Part shown: positions 17,487 through 26,357 of the stretch, one piece after another
Layout: every line of letters starts with the position of its first letter
How positions within the stretch are numbered: position 1 is the stretch's first letter
From: UBA6170 sp942491385
GTDB taxonomy: Bacteria; Chloroflexota; Anaerolineae; Anaerolineales; Anaerolineaceae
Assembly: GCA_942491385.1 (NCBI GenBank)
Contig: CALOAF010000005.1
Coordinates: 620,001-684,000 of the forward strand
Direction of reading: 5' to 3'
Length of the DNA: 64,000 bases
Made by a program: the position numbers and the translations under genes
Notes under the pieces: model-generated
What the model was told of the DNA's origin: nothing
Database searches by the model: none
What the model saw: only the letters and a program-made list of their open reading frames with translations

Positions 17487-17786
17487 ATGAAGCATTTTCT
17501 GATTGAGATCCATTACACTGCCCCCCTTGAAATCATCGACATGATCGTAGCCGAGCATCGGAAATTTTTACAGACTGGTTATGATCAAGGGTGGCTTTTA
17601 ATGTCTGGCCCCAGGATTCCAAAAACCGGAGGAGTAGTGATTGCCCGCGCGCCATCTATGCAGGACATCCAGGCGTTCTTCTTTACTGATCCTTACCACC
17701 AACATCAAGCTGCCACCTACAGTTTTGTAGAATTTAATCCGGTACTGTATCAACCCTTCCTGCAGGATTGGGCATCTGACCTGTAA
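17487..17786 (+). CDS. YciI family protein
   Basis: A 99-residue single-domain protein of the YciI/YCII fold (dimeric alpha-beta barrel). The family features are visible: KHFLIEIHY at the start, the AEHRKFL helix with its His, GWLLMSGPRIP, and the Asp and His in FFTDPYHQHQAATYSFVEF near the end. Members are small cytoplasmic proteins of uncertain enzymatic role. AGGTGTGAAGT precedes the ATG. It is a lone plus-strand gene between two minus-strand operons. Confidence 0.85.
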   Translation: MKHFLIEIHYTAPLEIIDMIVAEHRKFLQTGYDQGWLLMSGPRIPKTGGVVIARAPSMQDIQAFFFTDPYHQHQAATYSFVEFNPVLYQPFLQDWASDL

Positions 17787-17800
17787 CGTTGAAGCGTTGC

Positions 17801-19624
17801 TTAGGCTTCCATGAACTGGCGTTCATGCAGATCGTGGTACATCCCTTTGTGTGCCAGTAATTCGGTGTGAGTGCCCTGCTCGCGAATTTTCCCCTGGTCA
17901 ATAACATAAATCCAATCTGCTTTGCGTACGGTACTTAAGCGATGGGCGATCACAATGGCAGTCCGTTCAAACAACAATCTTTCCAGCGCTTGCTGAATCA
18001 GCACTTCTGTGACGGTGTCAATATTGGCTGTGGCTTCATCCAGGATCAATACCTTCGGATCGGTAAGAATCGCCCGGGCAATGGTCAACAACTGGCGTTG
18101 GCCAACCGAAATATTGACACCCCCCTCTTGAATTCTGGTCTGATAGCCATTGGGTAGGTGGCTGATGAACTCGTGTGCATTTGCCATTTTTGCGGCATTG
18201 ATCACCTCTTCTTCACAGGCATCTGGTTTCCCATAACTGATGTTTTCTTCGATGTTGCGGGAGAACAGAAAAGGATCCTGCGAGACAATTCGAACGAATT
18301 GACGCAATGAGCTTTGCCTAATGCTGCGTAAATCAACTCCATCCAGCAAAACAGCACCTTGCGTGACGTCATAAAAACGGGCGACCAGATTGGCAATCGT
18401 TGTCTTGCCAGCACCCGTCGGCCCCACGATGGCCACCATTTTTCGTGCCGGAATGGTCAGACTGATATCATCCAGCACCACCGGTGTGTCTTTCCGATAT
18501 TGGAAGGTTACATGCTTAAATTCGATCTGACCAACAACTTCATCCAATTCAATCGCATCCGGTGCATCTGCCACTTCAATGGGGGTGTCTAACAATTTCA
18601 GTACCTGCTCCCCGCCCGCCATGGCTGATTGTAAGGTGGTGTACATGCGGCTCAGTTCCTGAATAGGGGTAAAGAAGCGCGTGACATAGGACAAAAATGC
18701 CACCATCACACCCAGAGTCACTTCGTCTGCGATCACAAACCGGCCGCCAAACCATAACACAATACCGGTCGCTAACATCCCCAGAAATTCAATTGAAGGC
18801 AGGAAGACAAAGGATAACGTCATGGCATTGATATAAGCATTGCGATTTTCAACGTTAACTTTGTCAAAGCGTTCCTGTGAAGCTTTCTCCTGTGCAAATG
18901 CCTGTATCACCCGCATCCCACTGATATCTTCCGCCAGGTCTCCCACCACAGCAGCTACTTTTGAGCGGGTCTCCCGAAATGCTTTCTTGGCCTGACGGGA
19001 GAAAATCCAGGTGGCTGCCAGCATCAATGGAATCACAATAAAGGTCAACAATGCCAGTTTAGGGCTCATCGTCAACATCACCACAATGATACCCACCAAA
19101 ACCAACAAGTCGCCAATTAAAGTAATCACGCCCTGAGAGAAGAGCTCGTTGATCTCGGCCACATCATTGATCACCCGCGAAACCGTCACACCAACTATAT
19201 TGCGATCATGATAGCCTTGTTGCAGTCGTTGCAGATGCCGAAACAAATCACTGCGTAATTTTGCCAACATACGTTGACCCACCCAGGAAACAACGTATCG
19301 TTGGGCGGCACTCACAAAATAGAGGCTAATGAAGGTGAGCGCCAGGTAAATTGCAATCCGCACCAAGCCGGGAAAATCCCCCTTCAGAATATGGTTGTCG
19401 GTCGCCTCTTTCAGGAGGTAGGGGGACAATAATGTCAGACCCGATTCCAGGATGGTCAGGAACAACGCCAATCCCATCCTCCAGCGGTACGGCTTTAGAT
19501 ATTGCAACATGCGCCTCACCACATCCCGGTTGAACATCTCCCCCTCCCGTTGATTGCTGCCGAAATTTTGCAGAACCGTACGCGGCCCCATGCCAGGTGA
19601 TGAAGACCCGATAGAGAAGCTCAT
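17801..19624 (-). CDS. ABC exporter half-transporter (fused membrane and ATPase domains), subunit with altered signature
   Basis: A 607-residue protein with an N-terminal six-helix exporter domain (about 50-330) and a C-terminal nucleotide-binding domain. Walker A is GPTGAGKTT and Walker B is VLILDEATANIDT with the catalytic Glu present. The signature is ISVGQ rather than LSGGQ. Together with the Asp-for-Glu change in its partner, this fits a heterodimeric exporter of the BmrCD/TM287-288 type with one degenerate ATP site. Its start overlaps the partner's stop by 4 bases. The substrate is probably a drug or lipid, which is inference. Confidence 0.9.
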   Translation of the reverse strand: MSFSIGSSSPGMGPRTVLQNFGSNQREGEMFNRDVVRRMLQYLKPYRWRMGLALFLTILESGLTLLSPYLLKEATDNHILKGDFPGLVRIAIYLALTFISLYFVSAAQRYVVSWVGQRMLAKLRSDLFRHLQRLQQGYHDRNIVGVTVSRVINDVAEINELFSQGVITLIGDLLVLVGIIVVMLTMSPKLALLTFIVIPLMLAATWIFSRQAKKAFRETRSKVAAVVGDLAEDISGMRVIQAFAQEKASQERFDKVNVENRNAYINAMTLSFVFLPSIEFLGMLATGIVLWFGGRFVIADEVTLGVMVAFLSYVTRFFTPIQELSRMYTTLQSAMAGGEQVLKLLDTPIEVADAPDAIELDEVVGQIEFKHVTFQYRKDTPVVLDDISLTIPARKMVAIVGPTGAGKTTIANLVARFYDVTQGAVLLDGVDLRSIRQSSLRQFVRIVSQDPFLFSRNIEENISYGKPDACEEEVINAAKMANAHEFISHLPNGYQTRIQEGGVNISVGQRQLLTIARAILTDPKVLILDEATANIDTVTEVLIQQALERLLFERTAIVIAHRLSTVRKADWIYVIDQGKIREQGTHTELLAHKGMYHDLHERQFMEA

Positions 19625-21414
19625 GAGAGACCCTCCTGGTGCTTGAGTTGCCGGTTGTAGATCTCGATGTATTGTTTAGAAGTCTTCAACAAACTCTCAT
19701 GGGTGCCATGCGCAGCGATGCGCCCATGGTCCAGCACCAGAAGCAAATCCGCATTCCGGACGGTACTCAATCGATGAGCAATTACAAAGGTGGTGCGGCC
19801 TTCCACGAGATTTTCAAATGCTATTTGAATGAGATGTTCGGTCTCCGTATCGACCGATGCCGTGGCATCATCCAGGATCAAAATACGCGGATTCATCAAT
19901 AAGACTCGGGCAATCGCAATCCTTTGTTTTTGCCCCCCGGATAATGTAATCCCACGCTCACCTACATAGGTGTCATAGCCGTTTGGGCTACGCATGATAA
20001 ATTCATGAGCTTGAGCCGCTTTTGCGGCTGCAATAATGTCTTTTTCGGTAGCATTACTCAGCCCAAAGGCAATATTCTCTCGAATACTGGCAGCAAATAA
20101 AGTGGTTTCCTGTAAGACGATGCCAATCTGGCTGCGCAAAGAATACAGGGTTGCTTGACGAATATCTTTTCCATCCACCAGGATGCGCCCAGCGGTTGGG
20201 TCATAAAAGCGGGGAATCAGGCTGATAATTGTGGATTTACCAGATCCGGTTGCCCCCAATAAAGCCACAACCTGACCAGGATGCACTTCAAAATCAATGC
20301 CACTCAAAACAGTTTGCTTGCCGTAGCTGAAAGCGACCTGCTCAAAGCGGACTTGACCATCCAGAATCGACATAGGTTGTGCATCCACTTCATCCTGAAC
20401 ATCCGGCACTATATCCAGAATATCAAATATCCGCTCAGCAGATGACCCCGCAATTGCCACTGCCGGGATGATGATCCCCAGGCGCCGCACCGGTTCCACC
20501 AGTTGCCCCATATAGGTGATGAAAGCCAGCAATACACCAAACGTCAACTCTGTCTGAATCACCAGATAACCCCCATATAAAATGATGACCACCATGCCAA
20601 TGTTGGATAACAAGAACATCAACGGTACATTCACAGCCTGCAATCTGGCTGATGCCCGGGTTAACTCAAACCATCGCTGGTTTTCTTCTTCAAAGCGTTC
20701 AATTTCACCTGGTTCTTGAGCATAGGCTTTCACCACCCGGCTGCCGCGAAGATTCTGTTCTACGGCTGTTGTCAGGCGAGCCACCTGCTTTTGGATCATC
20801 AGGGATAGCGGTCGAAAGCGCGATCCAAAATAATATGCCCGGTGAACCAAAACTGGCATGCTGATTAACACAAATAAGCCCAAGCGGTAATCCATCACAA
20901 TCAAAATGATCATCGTCACAACGATCATCAAAGCACCATCCAGAATTCGGATGGTGGCTCTGCCCGTCAGAAAACGCAAGCGCTCCACATCCTGTATCGC
21001 ACGCGAAAGCAATTCGCCCGCTTCGGAGGTATCGTGAAATGAAAAAGAAAGTTGCGTCAGCTTTTTCTGAATTTCATTACGCAAGTCATAGGCCACATTT
21101 TGCGAGGCGGTTTCACTGAGAATCCCCTGGAAATAATTCAAAAACCCCTTGACCAGGGTCAAACCCAACAAAGCCAACACCGACCAGGTAAGCACCTGCG
21201 GTTGGTTCTTTTCAATCCCCGTGTCGATGATCCAGCGGATGAACTGTGGAATAGATGCACTCAGTGCCAGGATGCCCAGCAATGACAGATACGCCGCAGC
21301 CGTATGCTTCCAATAAGGTCGCAAATAACCATATACACGTATCAATAACAGCCATAAAGAAGCTGGTTTCTTAAGCAGAAAGGGGGTTTGTATACCAGAT
21401 TGCGGAACAGACAT
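19621..21414 (-). CDS. ABC exporter half-transporter, subunit with degenerate Walker B
   Basis: A 597-residue exporter subunit; six membrane helices at about 40-320, then the ATPase domain. Walker A is GATGSGKST, the signature is canonical LSGGQ, and Walker B is ILILDDATASVDT, with Asp where the catalytic Glu should be. That change leaves one of the two shared ATP sites weakly active, as known for heterodimeric ABC exporters. It is the first gene of the pair and overlaps the second by ATGA. Confidence 0.9.
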   Translation of the reverse strand: MSVPQSGIQTPFLLKKPASLWLLLIRVYGYLRPYWKHTAAAYLSLLGILALSASIPQFIRWIIDTGIEKNQPQVLTWSVLALLGLTLVKGFLNYFQGILSETASQNVAYDLRNEIQKKLTQLSFSFHDTSEAGELLSRAIQDVERLRFLTGRATIRILDGALMIVVTMIILIVMDYRLGLFVLISMPVLVHRAYYFGSRFRPLSLMIQKQVARLTTAVEQNLRGSRVVKAYAQEPGEIERFEEENQRWFELTRASARLQAVNVPLMFLLSNIGMVVIILYGGYLVIQTELTFGVLLAFITYMGQLVEPVRRLGIIIPAVAIAGSSAERIFDILDIVPDVQDEVDAQPMSILDGQVRFEQVAFSYGKQTVLSGIDFEVHPGQVVALLGATGSGKSTIISLIPRFYDPTAGRILVDGKDIRQATLYSLRSQIGIVLQETTLFAASIRENIAFGLSNATEKDIIAAAKAAQAHEFIMRSPNGYDTYVGERGITLSGGQKQRIAIARVLLMNPRILILDDATASVDTETEHLIQIAFENLVEGRTTFVIAHRLSTVRNADLLLVLDHGRIAAHGTHESLLKTSKQYIEIYNRQLKHQEGLS

Positions 21415-21576
21415 GCTACAACCCTTCCTTCATACCATCCATCCACTGATAAGTGTACCCTTAAATGCAAATCTTAAGCGCTATCATTCTCCTTAAAAAA
21501 TCTCAGGAATTCTGCATAATTTTGTGGAAACTCATTTACAGCACCAGGAACTTCTGAAAACATAAGAAATCCCTCG

Positions 21577-22971
21577 CTAAACCAACCAACTGGCAATTTT
21601 GAAGAACCTTCTCATTATTTTTTTATCAACGCCATACGGAGGATAGCGCACGGCAACATCCGGCCAGTTTTTGCGGTGGATGATGCTTTTGTCGTGAGAA
21701 AAAGTATCAAAACTATACTTGCCATGATATGAGCCCATCCCGCTCATCCCGCGACCACCGAAGGGGATTTCTTCATTCATCACCTGACTGATCACATCAT
21801 TGATGCAACCTCCGCCGAATGGTACTTCCGCGATTATCCTTTTCTCTACTGCCGGATCACGGGTGAAAAGATAAAGTGCCAGAGGATTAGGGTTTTGTTG
21901 AATCAATGCCAGGGCATCATCCAGTTTCTCATATAGGATGATGGGCAAAATGGGGCCAAAAATTTCTTCTCCCATAACGGCATCCTCCAGGGTCACCCGA
22001 TCCAGAATGGTTGGTGCGATAAATCGTTTTTCAGCGTCGACCTGTCCTCCATGGATGGTTTTTTGTGGGTCGATTAATCCAACCAAACGCTTGAAATGTT
22101 CCTGGTTGATGATTCGTGCATAATCCGGGCTGTTTTGCGGATTTTCACCGTAATAGGTAAGGATTCGTTGCTTAAATTTCGAAATCAAATCAGAATGAAC
22201 ACTTTTTTCTACCAGCACATAATCCGGAGCGATGCAAGTCTGACCGGCGTTGAAGAATTTTCCCCATACGATCCGGCTGGCAGCCACTTCCAGATCAGCA
22301 CTGGCATCCACAATGGCTGGGCTTTTGCCACCCAACTCGAGTGTTACAGGTGTTAGATGTTCAGCCGCTGCTTTCATCACAATCTTTCCTACTCGGGAGC
22401 CTCCGGTGAAGAAAATATAATCAAATGGAAGCGACAATAATGCTTTTGCGGTCTCCACCCCGCCATTGACCACCCGCAGAAAACCGGCGTCGAACTTTGC
22501 ATGGATCATTTCTTCCACCACTTTTGCCGTTTGGGGTGCCAATTCTGAAGGTTTCAGAATGGCTGTGTTCCCGGCTGCCAGAGCTCCCACCAGGGGTGAA
22601 AACAACAAATTAAAGGGGTAATTCCAGGGTGCAATGATCAGAACCTGCCCGAACGGTTCGGGATAAATGACACTGGATGCTCTAAAATGTAAAAGTGGCG
22701 TTCTCTTTCTTTTGGGTTTCATCCAGCGCTTCAAATGACGCAGCGTGTAATCAATCTCTTCCAGCACATACCAGATCTCCCCTCCCGCAGCTTCGGTTTC
22801 TGGTTTGGCCATATCCGCTTGCATAGCCTTGATCAGACGCGATTCATATTGCTGGATTACCGCCTTTAAATCCTCTAAAGCTGCTACCCGCTTTTGATAT
22901 GATTTGGTTGCCTGGCTGTTGAAATATTCTTTTTGCTGGTTGTAAATTTGGCGAATTTCATTGCTTTCCAT
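21577..22971 (-). CDS. Aldehyde dehydrogenase (class 3-like)
   Basis: A 464-residue NAD(P)-dependent aldehyde dehydrogenase, short like class 3 and fatty/coniferyl aldehyde types. The general-base Glu is in VTLELGGKSP, the nucleophile Cys is in FNAGQTCIAPDYV, and PWNYPFNLLFSP and EEIFGPILPI mark the cofactor region. The ATG at 22971 has GGAGGG five bases upstream; an in-frame codon 13 residues earlier lacks one. The C-terminal end is hydrophobic (RRFFKIASWLV), which may help membrane association, as in fatty aldehyde dehydrogenases. It is monocistronic. Confidence 0.93.
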   Translation of the reverse strand: MESNEIRQIYNQQKEYFNSQATKSYQKRVAALEDLKAVIQQYESRLIKAMQADMAKPETEAAGGEIWYVLEEIDYTLRHLKRWMKPKRKRTPLLHFRASSVIYPEPFGQVLIIAPWNYPFNLLFSPLVGALAAGNTAILKPSELAPQTAKVVEEMIHAKFDAGFLRVVNGGVETAKALLSLPFDYIFFTGGSRVGKIVMKAAAEHLTPVTLELGGKSPAIVDASADLEVAASRIVWGKFFNAGQTCIAPDYVLVEKSVHSDLISKFKQRILTYYGENPQNSPDYARIINQEHFKRLVGLIDPQKTIHGGQVDAEKRFIAPTILDRVTLEDAVMGEEIFGPILPIILYEKLDDALALIQQNPNPLALYLFTRDPAVEKRIIAEVPFGGGCINDVISQVMNEEIPFGGRGMSGMGSYHGKYSFDTFSHDKSIIHRKNWPDVAVRYPPYGVDKKIMRRFFKIASWLV

Positions 22972-23048
22972 GTTCCCTCCACAAGTTCTCAGACAATTAA
23001 TTCTATTCAATAAGTCCGCTAAGGATCAGGGAACTGTACAAGGCTAAC

Positions 23049-23074
23049 AAAAAAGGGACCCCTTGGGGATCCCT
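23049..23074 (-). terminator. Terminator of the DUF3048 gene
   Basis: On the minus strand GGGATCCCC-AA-GGGGTCCC is followed by TTTTTT, nine bases past the stop codon. Confidence 0.85.
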
Positions 23075-23082
23075 TCATTTAT

Positions 23083-24336
23083 CTATCTGGCTCCTGCGGG
23101 TGGGTACCACCTCACCGCCCAGACACCTGAACCCGATTCTTTCTTGTTCGCCAGATCATAGAAAACCTCGCTATCCGGCACCTCATAATAGGGGGTATAA
23201 GGCTGCACAACCTGGACCCAGGTTTGCCCTGGTTTGAGCGGAAATTCATTCCCTTCTGCATCCATAAAGCGGATGGGACGCAGTTTACCGGTTTCCACCT
23301 CGTAACTGCCACTCTTCGTCGTCCAGAAGATCTCGTACATTTGACCATCACGGAATAAAAGGGCGGGCATTTTCCGCATATATAGCAGGTTAATATCGAT
23401 GATGGTTGGTGAGACGACCTCATGATTGGCAAATAAAATCACCACATTTTCAAACGCGAGTGGTTCACCTGTCAGCCGATCCGTCATAAGTTCAAAATTG
23501 GTGGCATCCGCCCGGTCCTGATAGCGCAAATACGCGCCAGATTCTTCATCGTAGCGCCAGTTGATCTGGTTCAGATAAGCATATTTCAACCAGATTCGTT
23601 GGGCATCTTTTCCATCTTTGGGAGGATCCTGCTGAAAACTCATCCCATTTAAACTGGCATTGCCTATTCGTTTCTGGTTCTTTTGCGCAATTTCCTCCAG
23701 TTTGGTGACATCGATCATGGCTGAGTTGACATTGTCCGCATCGGAACCGTAGATATTGGCATACTGACTTAAATTTGCCACGACCTGCGAGGATCCGGAC
23801 GCCATCACCAGGAAACCATTGAATAACTTTCGCAGGCTTTCGTAAGGCAATCTGCCCGAGCGCACAGGACCCACCATTGTGTTGTCGGTCACCGAACCAA
23901 CATTGGTACCACCGGCATTGTCCCCACCAGTCTCTTGCGGTACTTGTGGGAAGTCACCATAAAACATCGCCAGAAAACGGGTCATGCCTTCCCCAATGTA
24001 GATCTCAAACACAAAGGGCGAGAAAGAAAGACCGGCTTGTGGCCGCGAACTAACCGGGAAGTTGGTAATGGAAACCATAGCAGGCGGCAGCAACAAATTC
24101 TCCGGGTTTTCAACCACCAGACCCGTCAAAGGGTTGACGCCCTCCGGAAACGAATCCGGACCGATCATTTCACCTGAAGCACTGGTTGGTACAGGTGTGC
24201 TGGTACCCATAACCGGGGTGGGGCTTTTTGTGCTGATAACTGCCAGGGCTGCTGATCCGGCGACAGATGCCGGTGCATAGGCCATGAACCCTGCCAGAAA
24301 ACTCAATAGTATCAATCCGATCAATATTTTTTTCAT
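23083..24336 (-). CDS. DUF3048 domain-containing secreted protein (YerB-like)
   Basis: A 417-residue exported protein. The first about 30 residues form a signal sequence, then a Thr/Pro-rich linker, then the DUF3048 core starting at NPLTGLVVENPENL with the PQAGLSFSPFVFEIYIGEG and VGPVRSGRLPY segments. The second part has GQTWVQVVQP typical of the YerB C-terminal domain. The ATG at 24336 was preferred because GGAG lies nine bases upstream. It probably acts at the cell surface; the biochemical role is unknown. Confidence 0.85.
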   Translation of the reverse strand: MKKILIGLILLSFLAGFMAYAPASVAGSAALAVISTKSPTPVMGTSTPVPTSASGEMIGPDSFPEGVNPLTGLVVENPENLLLPPAMVSITNFPVSSRPQAGLSFSPFVFEIYIGEGMTRFLAMFYGDFPQVPQETGGDNAGGTNVGSVTDNTMVGPVRSGRLPYESLRKLFNGFLVMASGSSQVVANLSQYANIYGSDADNVNSAMIDVTKLEEIAQKNQKRIGNASLNGMSFQQDPPKDGKDAQRIWLKYAYLNQINWRYDEESGAYLRYQDRADATNFELMTDRLTGEPLAFENVVILFANHEVVSPTIIDINLLYMRKMPALLFRDGQMYEIFWTTKSGSYEVETGKLRPIRFMDAEGNEFPLKPGQTWVQVVQPYTPYYEVPDSEVFYDLANKKESGSGVWAVRWYPPAGAR

Positions 24337-24527
24337 TTTCTTGTACTCCATATACCAATAAGCTGCAATGTAGCTATCATGCTCATCTTTTGACCCAATT
24401 TTATGATAGAAACCATCTTATTTACTTAACAATTTTGTAACCTTGCTTTTCCCCAGAGTCAAGGTGCTTGTCTACACCATTAAATCTTTCAAGAAAAGGA
24501 CGATTCGCATAAGGGTAAGTGCCTTTC

Positions 24528-24536
24528 TGCTATAAT
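24528..24536 (+). promoter_or_regulatory. Extended -10 promoter for nurA-herA operon
   Basis: TGCTATAAT is a full extended -10 element, with 33 bases to the nurA ATG. No good -35 is present, as often seen with extended -10 promoters. Confidence 0.5.
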
Positions 24537-24569
24537 TCAGCCATTGATTAACCCAAAAAAAGGGCCAGT

Positions 24570-25742
24570 ATGCCAATAAATTTCCAGCAAATCCGGTCAG
24601 CCATTCATCAATTCGGGCAGGAAGCACCAAAACAGGCAAAATTACGGGAAGAAAACCTGGATAAAGCGCTTTCGCTCCTGCATCAGTATAGTCAGGAAAG
24701 TGAAGAATTACTGAATCGCATCCAAGTCGCTTTGAATACAAATCCGGACTTGCGCTGTGCACTACCCACCCACGAAACCCTGGATTCTCCCATCACCATA
24801 CATGGTAGCAATGAGATGCTTATCCTCCTGGCTGCCGATGGATCGCAGATTATCCCCGACCAACATTTAGCCGTTCAGTTTGGGGTCATCAATGTCGGAT
24901 TGATGCGTATGCAACCCGGAACGACACCAAAGGAAAGCATTGAAAGTGATCTGCTCTACGCGCAGGATATTTTTACCGAACAGGGTTATCTGATCGGAGA
25001 AGAACTGATCGCTTTGCGACGTGACCACAAAGAGCGCAGCCATCTCCTGCAGGCCGCTCTTAAGGAACAGCAGACCGTCCTGACGCTCACCGACGGACCC
25101 CTGGAATTGTTCCGCGAAGGCAGAGAGACCACTGAGTATCAAAAACTACTCACTGATTATCTTGACATCCTGGCACACATGGCACAGCATGCCGTTCTGA
25201 CAGCTGGCTACGTGGATAAACCCCGCAGTGATTTGCTCATCCGCACATTGGAATTAACCCTCCTGCCTGAGGATAAAATTGCAGATGCCGGTCGTATCCG
25301 CCAGTTACCGGGCATCGCGGATGCTGATTTGTTTGCTCAGGTATTACCACCCCAGCAACGTTCCGCCCTCTTTCAGTTGAATTCCGGCAGTGCCAGACGT
25401 TTCAGCGGTCCCCTGGCCATTCACTTTTTCTACCTTAATATCGGTAGAGCTGGCAAGCCACAAATCGCGCGGGTGGAAATCCCAGCCTGGGTCCTTAAAC
25501 GCCCTGAAAATATCGATCTCATTCACCAGCAACTCCTGGAACAATGTCAGATCATGGGGGGCAAAGCCTACCCATATATTCTACATCGGGCACATGAGGT
25601 AGCCATGGTCAGTTACCAGGAGCGCCAGCATTTGTTGGGATTGTTGCAACAAACCTTGCTCAATCAGGGTCTGGAGCCCGGAGACAAATCATCCAAACAA
25701 TATCACAAAGATTTAAGTGGAAAGACGAGGTATCGTAAATGA
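24570..25742 (+). CDS. nurA: NurA-domain nuclease
   Basis: A 390-residue protein of the NurA family, the 5'-3' nuclease that works with the HerA translocase in DNA end resection. The first metal-binding Asp is in LLAADGSQ (residue about 90), and a second acidic motif follows in LTDGPLELF. The C-terminal region RIPxWV-like (ARVEIPAWVLKRPENIDLIHQQ) matches NurA. The last 4 bases overlap the start of the next gene and the third gene encodes HerA, so the operon arrangement supports the call. In bacteria the pair is less well characterised than in archaea. Confidence 0.88.
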   Translation: MPINFQQIRSAIHQFGQEAPKQAKLREENLDKALSLLHQYSQESEELLNRIQVALNTNPDLRCALPTHETLDSPITIHGSNEMLILLAADGSQIIPDQHLAVQFGVINVGLMRMQPGTTPKESIESDLLYAQDIFTEQGYLIGEELIALRRDHKERSHLLQAALKEQQTVLTLTDGPLELFREGRETTEYQKLLTDYLDILAHMAQHAVLTAGYVDKPRSDLLIRTLELTLLPEDKIADAGRIRQLPGIADADLFAQVLPPQQRSALFQLNSGSARRFSGPLAIHFFYLNIGRAGKPQIARVEIPAWVLKRPENIDLIHQQLLEQCQIMGGKAYPYILHRAHEVAMVSYQERQHLLGLLQQTLLNQGLEPGDKSSKQYHKDLSGKTRYRK

Positions 25743-26356
25743 ACACCAATCAGATTGGATTTCTCCTGCGCGCCAGCACCAGTGGTTGTATCGCGGGTTG
25801 CCGGGTGACATCGTTGGATTTACCTCAGCTCGGTGGGATGGTTACCATGCAACCATCTGAAAATTTTAAGATCTTCGGTTTGATCTATGATTTGCATATT
25901 GATGATGATGGACTGGTGCGGCAATTGGTGACCACAGAGAACATACGGCCTGAGGTGATCGCCGATAATCGCAACAACCGCACTGTACCGGTGGAAATCA
26001 GCATCGTCTTTTGTGGCTACCAACACAACGATCAGGTCTTTCATTTGCTGCCACCTCGTCCGCCGCTTACCCTGGATGAAGTCTATGTTTGCGAAGACCA
26101 GCAATTATGTACATTTACAGCAGCAGCCCGCTTTGGTTATTTCCGTCATATTTTACGTGGACAGGATTACCCGGTGGCTGAAATTCTTGCCAGCCATCTC
26201 AAACTGGCTGCTCAGGCGCATCAAATCCATCACAACCCAACCTGGATCAATGCAGCTATTCAGGAATTGATTGTTCTGTTAAGAGATGATTATTCCACGT
26301 TGATGAATGTTTTAGGTGCGCTGGCAGATGCCAAATTAACACAGGAGGAAAGCTGA
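25739..26356 (+). CDS. Uncharacterised protein between nurA and herA, possible HAS-barrel protein
   Basis: A 205-residue protein. The N-terminal half (IGFLLRASTSGCIAGCR, then GGMVTMQP, then KIFGLIYDLHIDDDGLVRQL) resembles the HAS-barrel domain found at the N-terminus of HerA ATPases. The second half is helical, with many His and Leu residues, and has no motif that I recognise. It overlaps nurA by 4 bases and ends one base before the herA ATG. A role as a third subunit or adaptor of the NurA-HerA complex is inference. Confidence 0.7.
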   Translation: MNTNQIGFLLRASTSGCIAGCRVTSLDLPQLGGMVTMQPSENFKIFGLIYDLHIDDDGLVRQLVTTENIRPEVIADNRNNRTVPVEISIVFCGYQHNDQVFHLLPPRPPLTLDEVYVCEDQQLCTFTAAARFGYFRHILRGQDYPVAEILASHLKLAAQAHQIHHNPTWINAAIQELIVLLRDDYSTLMNVLGALADAKLTQEES

Positions 26357-26357
26357 G

